This document shows positions 46,931 through 52,249 of a stretch of DNA of 52,249 bases, piece by piece. Within the stretch, counting starts at the first letter, position 1, and each line of letters begins with the position of its first letter. The position numbers were made by a program, and so were the translations under genes. The notes beneath the pieces are model-generated. The model saw only the letters and a list, made by a program, of their open reading frames with translations, had not been told where the DNA came from and did not search any database. Source of the stretch: Xanthomonas arboricola pv. guizotiae (GTDB lineage Bacteria > Pseudomonadota > Gammaproteobacteria > Xanthomonadales > Xanthomonadaceae); contig NZ_MDSK01000033.1 in assembly GCF_002940205.1 (NCBI RefSeq), positions 1 to 52,249 on the forward strand, in the 5' to 3' direction.

Positions 46931-47501
46931 GGGCAGCTCGCTTTGGAGGGGGGGCGGAGGGTGGAAGCGATTTCATGATAACGGACTGTGCGGTGACGTC
47001 ATTGCCAGGTGAACGGTCCGCTTCATTGGGGGTTCGGGCGCAGCAAGCGGGCTGGGCCGGAGCGGCCGGACAGGTCGTGTGCAAACCGACGGGCGAACAG
47101 GGATCCGGTGTGGCAGCGTGGCACTTCGCCAGCACCAGCCTGCTCGGTAGTGGCGTGACCGGAGTGACCGGTAAGGCCGCATGCAGTTGGTGATGCGCCA
47201 GGGTGGCTCCGGCGCGGCACTTGGTGTGGACCGCAGCGCTGCCTGTTTGCGTGCTTGCGTGCAGCAAGCTGCACCGATCACGGCAGAGGCGATTCGGGCG
47301 CGGCACGCGGCGCCGTTCCGGGCGCCCCCGCCAAGTCGCGCGCAAGCAGCAGCGGCACTGCAGGCGTGGATGCGGCGACGTGCCGGTTGCGACCGACCCA
47401 ACAGACCAGGCGCTCGGGTCGGGCGTAACCTGGGTCTGCTGTCGCTGCGGCCTGACAGCCATGCTCACCCCGCCACGCAAAGACTCGGACATAATCGACG
47501 C
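46931..47501. other. Divergent intergenic region, no gene seen
   Basis: This 571-bp region lies between the divergent DUF481 and WYL genes. Frames are short or alanine- and arginine-rich without recognisable features. It should contain both promoters. Confidence 0.4.
47490..47495 (+). promoter_or_regulatory. Possible -10 element of the WYL regulator gene
   Basis: CATAAT ends 6 bp before the ATG at 47502, and no ribosome binding site is seen. This layout suggests a leaderless mRNA, which xanthomonads can translate. The -35 is unclear. Confidence 0.35.
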
Positions 47502-48467
47502 ATGGACCGCTACGAACGCATCAACTCCCTGCATCGCTTGCTCAAATCGGCACGCTACCCGGTCACGGTGGCGCGGCTGCAGGATGAGCTGAACTGCTCC
47601 CGCGCAACCGTGTACCGCGACCTGGCGTTTCTGCGCGATGCGCTGATGGCGCCGGTGGAAGGCGACGGCGAATCGGGGTTCCGCTATCTCTCCGGCGAAA
47701 GCGACCGCTTCGAACTGCCCGGCCTGTGGCTGAGTTCGGAAGAGCTGCACGCGCTGCTGGCCTCCCAGCAACTGCTGGCGCGCACCGGTGGCGGGGTGTT
47801 GTCCTCGATGCTGGCGCCGCTGCAGCAACGCATCGAAGGGCTGCTGGCCGCCCAGGCCGGCGTGTCGCAATGGCCGGTGGACCGGGTGCGGGTGATTCCG
47901 CACCGCGGCCGCAAGCTGGACGAAGCCAGCTTCCGCACCGTGGCCTCCGGCGTGCTGGAGCGCAAGCAGCTGAGCTTCGACTACCGCGCCCGTTCCACCG
48001 ACGAATCGACCAAGCGCACGGTGTCTCCGCAGCGCATCACCCACTACCGCGACAACTGGTACCTGGATGCCTGGGACCACGGCCGCGATGGCGTGCGCAG
48101 CTTTGCGGTGGACCGCATCAATCACGCGCGCCTGCTCGAGAGCGTGCCGCGCGATGTGCCCGACAGCGAGCTGGACGAGCAGCTGGCGGCCAGCTACGGC
48201 ATCTTTTCCGGCGCGCCCAAGGGCTGGGCCACCATCGTGTTCAGTGCCAAGGCCGCGCGCTGGGTCGCCGACGAGCACTGGCATTCCAAGCAGCAGGGCC
48301 GCTTTCTGGCCGATGGCCGTTACGAACTCAAGGTGCCGTACAGCAACTCGCGCGAACTGCTGATGGACGTGCTGCATTACGGCTCGGACGCGGAAATCGT
48401 CGAGCCGGTGTCGCTGCGCGAGCAGGCCAAGGCGCTGCTGTCGCTGGCGTTGAGCAATTACGACTGA
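47502..48467 (+). CDS. WYL domain transcriptional regulator
   Basis: The start is ATG 47502 (MDRYERINSLHRLLKSARYPVTV). The 321-residue protein has an N-terminal winged helix-turn-helix (about 1-60, LQDELNCSRATVYRDLAFLRD). A WYL domain (about 140-215) contains QLSFDYRARSTDESTKRTVSPQRITHYRDNWYLDAWDH, and a WCX C-terminal extension (about 240-315) contains VFSAKAARWVADEHWHSKQQG. WYL proteins bind nucleic acids or nucleotides and often regulate DNA repair or defence genes. No defence gene is nearby, so the target is unknown. Confidence 0.92.
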   Translation: MDRYERINSLHRLLKSARYPVTVARLQDELNCSRATVYRDLAFLRDALMAPVEGDGESGFRYLSGESDRFELPGLWLSSEELHALLASQQLLARTGGGVLSSMLAPLQQRIEGLLAAQAGVSQWPVDRVRVIPHRGRKLDEASFRTVASGVLERKQLSFDYRARSTDESTKRTVSPQRITHYRDNWYLDAWDHGRDGVRSFAVDRINHARLLESVPRDVPDSELDEQLAASYGIFSGAPKGWATIVFSAKAARWVADEHWHSKQQGRFLADGRYELKVPYSNSRELLMDVLHYGSDAEIVEPVSLREQAKALLSLALSNYD

Positions 48468-48750
48468 GCCACAGACGCCGCTGGAGCGCGCCGTCGTGCG
48501 ACGAGCTGTCGTGCACAAGCGGGTGCGTGCACCCGAACCGGCGCTGATAAAGCGCAGCACGCGTCAACGCCACCACGGGCGGTAACGCGGGTTGCAGCGT
48601 AACGCGTCGCGCGACCGCGCCGGGAGCGTGCAGCCGACGTTGAAGCGACCACGCCGCCAGCGCCGCGCCGGATATTCTCGACCCGCGCATCCAGTCGACT
48701 GACGCCTGGAACAATCGACGCCGGCCGGGCAACCGACCGGCACGCCAATG

Positions 48751-49320
48751 TCAGCGCTTGCTGGGTACTTCAAAGCCCAGGCGGTCCACCTGCTCGCGCA
48801 ACTGCGGCACGCGCTTGAGCTTGTCGGTGTAGATGGAATAGTCGTCGCGCATCTTGTCGACCAGCTTGCGGTACTGGTCGCGGCTCATGTCCGGCTTGCG
48901 CGCGAAGATCCAGGCCAGGTCGCGGCCGGGGTAGGAAATCAGCATCCACGAACCGTCCGGTGCGATTTCCAGGATGCGCTGCTTGGCGGGGATGACCTTG
49001 TAGAACCATACCCGCCAGTCGCGGTTGCCGCTCTCGGCATCCACCGAGGCGCGCGCGTTGACCTCTTTCTCCGGCTCGCCGAAGCCCTCGCGGTACAGAT
49101 AGCGCACCGCCACCTTGCCGTCTTCGACCAGGGTGTACTCGTCGCGGCTGGTGACATGGCCGCGCTCGACCGGGTTGGGCATGCGTGCGATCACATACCA
49201 GGTGCCCATGATCTTGGAAAGATCGACCGCCGGCTCGCTGGCGGGCGTGTCCCTGGCGGATGCCACGGGCAGGCCGAGGACGAACAGAAAAGCGAGGGCG
49301 ATCGTAACGGTCAGGCGCAT
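48751..49320 (-). CDS. Lipocalin (Blc-like)
   Basis: The start is ATG 49320. The 189-residue protein has a signal peptide (MRLTVTIALAFLFVLGLPVASA) without a lipobox cysteine. The lipocalin motif GTWYVIARMPNPVERG comes early, then YTLVEDGKVAVRYLYREG and ILEIAPDGSWMLISYPGRDLAWIFARKP, which is the second conserved strand. Bacterial lipocalins bind fatty acids or lysophospholipids at the envelope. Lack of a Cys suggests a soluble periplasmic form rather than an outer-membrane-anchored one. It is monocistronic. Confidence 0.93.
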   Translation of the reverse strand: MRLTVTIALAFLFVLGLPVASARDTPASEPAVDLSKIMGTWYVIARMPNPVERGHVTSRDEYTLVEDGKVAVRYLYREGFGEPEKEVNARASVDAESGNRDWRVWFYKVIPAKQRILEIAPDGSWMLISYPGRDLAWIFARKPDMSRDQYRKLVDKMRDDYSIYTDKLKRVPQLREQVDRLGFEVPSKR

Positions 49321-49607
49321 CGCAACATCACAAAGGGGCGGTTGGATCAGCACACTACCGCATGCAGGGGGCAAGTTCGCGTCAACGGTCGGGTCTGGCA
49401 CACGTGGCCGCCTCGGACGCGGCAACCGGATGCGTGGGTGAGGGTACGAAGATCGCGCCATTGGCGGCCCGGCGGCGGTCGTGGCACTGCGGCGCCGGCA
49501 CCCGGCATGGCGGTCTTTCCGGTTGTCGCCTCCAGGTCGCAGTCGGTGAGATGGGCGCAGGCAATCCTGCCGGCCTGTCCTGATCCTTCCTGCCACGGAG
49601 TGCCGCC

Positions 49608-49919
49608 ATGTCGATTCGTCCTTCCCGTCGTCCCGAACGTCCCGACCCGCGCGTGCTGCGCCCGGTCCGGCAGATCGCCCTGGCCGGCCTGGCCCTGGTG
49701 CTGGTGTGGCCAGCCGCGCGCGGCCACAGCGAGTGGATCGGCTGGCTGCCGCTATGGCTGGTCGGCATGCCGATGCTGGCCTGGTGGAGCCTGCACCGGT
49801 TCGCGTTGCCGGCCCTGGTACGGCCAGGTGCGCGGTGCGGTGCGCCACGTCGGCGCGGGCCGCAGGCGCAACGCCGACGCAGCACGTCGCGCGCGGCAAC
49901 ACAGGCGCGCGCGGCCTGA
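49608..49919 (+). CDS. Small membrane protein, unknown function
   Basis: ATG 49608 follows GGAG with a 7-nt gap. The 103-residue product has a basic N-terminus (MSIRPSRRPERPDPRVLRPV) and one or two hydrophobic segments (IALAGLALVLVWPAA and WIGWLPLWLVGMPMLAWW). Its C-terminus is arginine-rich. This looks like a small inner-membrane protein. I recognise no family. It lies 67 bp upstream of the prolyl oligopeptidase gene on the same strand. Confidence 0.65.
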   Translation: MSIRPSRRPERPDPRVLRPVRQIALAGLALVLVWPAARGHSEWIGWLPLWLVGMPMLAWWSLHRFALPALVRPGARCGAPRRRGPQAQRRRSTSRAATQARAA

Positions 49920-49986
49920 CCTTCGGCAGGGTCGGGCGGCGGAGGGCTATGCTACGTTCCCGGCGTTCGTTCTCCCGGAAACATTC

Positions 49987-52080
49987 ATGTCCAAACTCGC
50001 CTCGATCTGCCTGGTTGCCGGTCTGATCACCGCTGGCGCCGTCTCTGCAGAGGAAACCGCCGTGTCCAACGATCCCTACGCCTGGCTGGAAGATGTCTCC
50101 GGCGCCAGGTCGCTGGACTGGGTCAAGGCCCAGAACGCCAAGACCGAGGCGCGCCTGGCCGCCACGCCGGCCTTCAGGCAGATGGAGACCAGCATCCGCG
50201 AAGTGCTGGATTCGGACGCGAAGATTCCCGGCGTGCAGAAGATCGGCGAGTACTACTACAACTTCTGGAAGGACAAGCAGCACGAGCGCGGCCTGTGGCG
50301 GCGCACCACGCTGGACGAATATCGCAAACCGGCGCCCAAGTGGGAAACGGTGCTGGACCTGGATGCGCTCAACAAGGCCGAAGGCGAGAACTGGGTCTGG
50401 CACGGCGCCGACTGCCTGCGCCCGGAGTACCAGCGCTGCCTGATCGCGCTCTCGCGCGGCGGCGCCGATGCCGATGTCACCCGCGAGTTCGATCTGGCCG
50501 GCAAGCAGTGGGTCAAGGACGGCTTCTTCCGTCCCGAATCCAAGGGCGGGCTCGGCTGGATCGACCAGGACACCGTCTACGTGTTCACCGATTTCGGTGC
50601 CGGCACGATGACCAGCTCCGGCTATCCGCGCATCGCCAAGCAGTGGAAGCGCGGCACTCCGCTCAGCGCCGCCACGGTGGTGTACGAGGGCAAGCCGACC
50701 GACATGTACATCGCCGCGATGCACGACGACACGCCCGGATTCGAGCGCGATTTCGTCAGCCGCACGCTGGCCTTCTACAACGAGGAGCTGTATCTCAAGG
50801 GCGCCGACGGCAGGCTGGTCAAGGTGGATGCACCCAACTCGGCCAGCAAGTCGGTCAAGCGGCAATGGCTGACCCTGGAACTGCGCGAACCCTGGACCGT
50901 GGCCGGCAAGACCTACAAGGCCGGCTCGCTGCTGGCGACGCGCTTTGACGACTTCATGGCCGGCAAGCGCAGCTTCGATGTGCTGTTCGAGCCCACCGAC
51001 AGCACCTCGCTGGCAGGTATCGCCTGGACGCGTTCGCACCTGGTGTTGAACGTGCTGGAAGACGTCAAGAACCGCCTGAGCGTGATCACGCCTGGGCAGG
51101 ATGGCTGGAAGAAGAGCGCCTTCGTCGGTGCGCCGGCGTTCGGCACCGTCGACGTCAGTGCGGTGGACAGCGACGACAGCGACGCGCTGTGGTTGACCGT
51201 TACCGACTACCTGACCCCGACCACCTTGTCGTGGGTGGAGGTGGGCACCGCGCCGCAGCCGCTCAAGGCCATGCCGGCGTTCTTCGATGCCGGCAAGGAC
51301 AGCATCGAGCAGCACTTTGCCACCAGCAAGGACGGTACCCGCGTGCCGTATTTCCTGGTGCGCCCCAAGGCCTTGAAGCTCGATGGCAGCGCGCCGACCC
51401 TGCTGTACGGCTACGGCGGGTTCGAGATTTCGATGACGCCCAATTATTCCGGCGGACTGGGCCGCGCCTGGTTGGAAAAGGGCGGCGTCTACGTGGTGGC
51501 CAACATCCGCGGCGGTGGCGAATACGGCCCGCGCTGGCACCAGGCCGCGCTCAAGCAGAACCGCCACAAGGCCTATGAAGACATGGCTGCGGTGGCCAAG
51601 GACCTGGTGGCGCGCAAGATCACCTCGACCAGGCATCTGGGCGTGCAGGGCGGCAGCAACGGCGGCCTGATGACCGGCAACATGCTGACCCAGTATCCGG
51701 AGCTGTTCGGCGCGGTGGTGGTGCAGGTGCCGCTGCTGGACATGAAGCGCTACAGCCATCTGCTGGCCGGCGCCTCGTGGATGGCCGAGTACGGCAACCC
51801 GGATACCGACGACTGGAAGTTCATCCAGACCTTCTCGCCGTATCACCTGTTCGATGCGAAGAAGACCTACCCGCCGGTGATCTTCCTGACCTCCACGCGC
51901 GACGACCGCGTGCATCCCGGCCACGCGCGCAAGATGGCGGCTAAGATGATCGAGGCCGGCAAGGACGTGACCTACTACGAAAACATCGAAGGCGGCCACG
52001 GCGGTGCGGCCAACAACGCGCAGGCCGCGCATATGGCGGCGCTGGCCTACAGCTTCCTGTGGGAGCGGCTGGCGGATTGA
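49987..52080 (+). CDS. Prolyl oligopeptidase, S9A family, secreted
   Basis: The start is ATG 49987. The 697-residue protein has a signal peptide (MSKLASICLVAGLITAGAVSAEE). The S9A layout follows: an N-terminal segment (SNDPYAWLEDVSGARSLDWVKAQNAKT), a seven-bladed propeller and a hydrolase domain. The triad is visible: Ser in GVQGGSNGGLMTGNM, Asp in STRDDRVHPGHARKM and His in EGGHGGAANN. The enzyme cuts short peptides after proline or a related residue. A TATGCT at 49948-49953 could be its -10 element. A rho-independent terminator follows at 52095-52134. It differs clearly from the two S9 proteins at the left end. Confidence 0.95.
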   Translation: MSKLASICLVAGLITAGAVSAEETAVSNDPYAWLEDVSGARSLDWVKAQNAKTEARLAATPAFRQMETSIREVLDSDAKIPGVQKIGEYYYNFWKDKQHERGLWRRTTLDEYRKPAPKWETVLDLDALNKAEGENWVWHGADCLRPEYQRCLIALSRGGADADVTREFDLAGKQWVKDGFFRPESKGGLGWIDQDTVYVFTDFGAGTMTSSGYPRIAKQWKRGTPLSAATVVYEGKPTDMYIAAMHDDTPGFERDFVSRTLAFYNEELYLKGADGRLVKVDAPNSASKSVKRQWLTLELREPWTVAGKTYKAGSLLATRFDDFMAGKRSFDVLFEPTDSTSLAGIAWTRSHLVLNVLEDVKNRLSVITPGQDGWKKSAFVGAPAFGTVDVSAVDSDDSDALWLTVTDYLTPTTLSWVEVGTAPQPLKAMPAFFDAGKDSIEQHFATSKDGTRVPYFLVRPKALKLDGSAPTLLYGYGGFEISMTPNYSGGLGRAWLEKGGVYVVANIRGGGEYGPRWHQAALKQNRHKAYEDMAAVAKDLVARKITSTRHLGVQGGSNGGLMTGNMLTQYPELFGAVVVQVPLLDMKRYSHLLAGASWMAEYGNPDTDDWKFIQTFSPYHLFDAKKTYPPVIFLTSTRDDRVHPGHARKMAAKMIEAGKDVTYYENIEGGHGGAANNAQAAHMAALAYSFLWERLAD

Positions 52081-52094
52081 GTTGATGGACCGAT

Positions 52095-52134
52095 ACGGGC
52101 GCGCCGGCAATGGTCGGCGTGCCCGTGTTGTTTT
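52095..52134 (+). terminator. Rho-independent terminator of the prolyl oligopeptidase gene
   Basis: A 12-bp stem (ACGGGCGCGCCG at 52095-52106, CGGCGTGCCCGT at 52115-52126, one G-U pair) with an 8-nt loop is followed by GTTGTTTT. It begins 15 bp after the stop. Confidence 0.85.
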
Positions 52135-52159
52135 GGATGTTTTGCGATCGATTGACCTA

Positions 52160-52249
52160 GGGCCTGTTAACACATCCGAAGCCCATCAACGACCAGGACG
52201 AAGTTGAGGAATCCAAGGAACATGACGTCCAACTTCTCGAAGCGCGTGA
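52160..52249 (-). mobile_element. End of an IS5-type insertion sequence (cut by window edge)
   Basis: The element begins with GGGCCTGTTAACACATCC, probably its terminal inverted repeat, and contains the 3' end of a transposase gene read leftward. The rest lies beyond the window. The right end and any target duplication cannot be seen. Confidence 0.6.
52167..52247 (-). CDS. IS5-family transposase, C-terminal fragment
   Basis: On the minus strand the frame reads TRFEKLDVMFLGFLNFVLVV and then DGLRMC before a TAA stop (52167-52169). The RFEKLD... hydrophobic tail ending in LR is typical of IS5-family transposases common in Xanthomonas. Only 26 residues are in the window, so catalytic residues and the intactness of the element cannot be judged. 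Confidence 0.65.
   Translation of the reverse strand, partial: TRFEKLDVMFLGFLNFVLVVDGLRMC

Noticed and set aside
46973..47401. Minus-strand open frame upstream of the WYL gene
   Set aside because: Arginine-, cysteine- and alanine-rich without hydrophobic core or motif; typical of chance frames in GC-rich DNA.
48751..52173. A 1,140-codon minus-strand open frame covering the prolyl oligopeptidase region and ending in the lipocalin
   Set aside because: Only its last 189 residues, the lipocalin, look like protein. The rest is the complement of the prolyl oligopeptidase gene, whose triad and signal peptide are clear.

Overview
The window is about 52 kb of GC-rich (roughly 65%) gammaproteobacterial chromosome. 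Gene content, codon use and repeats point to Xanthomonas: an EngXCA-type endoglucanase (GH5 plus CBM2), an OpgH/HrpM glucosyltransferase, an algZ-algR-hemC block, many c-di-GMP signalling proteins, several secreted prolyl-oligopeptidase-family peptidases and GTAG-ended REP palindromes. I assign the genus from these families by recognition; no search was run.

Layout. 1-4.8 kb: the tail of an unidentified gene, then two convergent S9 peptidases, one broken by a frameshift in a G8 tract. 5.2-9.2 kb: a DUF1615 lipoprotein, a frameshifted diguanylate cyclase and a small membrane protein. 9.4-16.2 kb: a secreted hypothetical, a class I methyltransferase, an EamA transporter, a PheC-like periplasmic protein, a CycA-type permease and a CorA transporter. 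16.2-22 kb: a REP cluster, AIM24, periplasmic trehalase, DUF72 and an endonuclease VIII-like glycosylase. 22-33 kb: an anchored unknown protein, then a GAF protein with a degenerate GGDEF, a two-domain M16 peptidase and a divergent GAF-PAS-GGDEF protein, then a chemotaxis receptor. 33-39 kb: endoglucanase, SulP transporter, diguanylate cyclase and M28 peptidase. 39.3-46 kb: a long intergenic region with a near-perfect sigma-54 promoter, then opgH, an esterase, algZ-algR and hemC. 46-52 kb: a tandemly duplicated REP pair, a DUF481 protein, a WYL regulator, a lipocalin, a small membrane protein and an S9A prolyl oligopeptidase. The right edge cuts the end of an IS5-type transposase.

How the genes fit together. 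Five secreted or periplasmic peptidase genes (three S9, M16, M28) with the endoglucanase and trehalase suggest breakdown of plant protein and carbohydrate outside the cytoplasm, fed by permeases. Four GGDEF-family genes, a chemoreceptor and AlgZ/AlgR supply signalling. I see no phage, secretion-system, CRISPR or biosynthetic cluster. The most unusual material lies between genes: REP palindromes, a repeated hairpin-rich element present twice downstream of genes, and the sigma-54 promoter far upstream of opgH. Two genes carry apparent +2 frameshifts that may be real or may be sequence errors.
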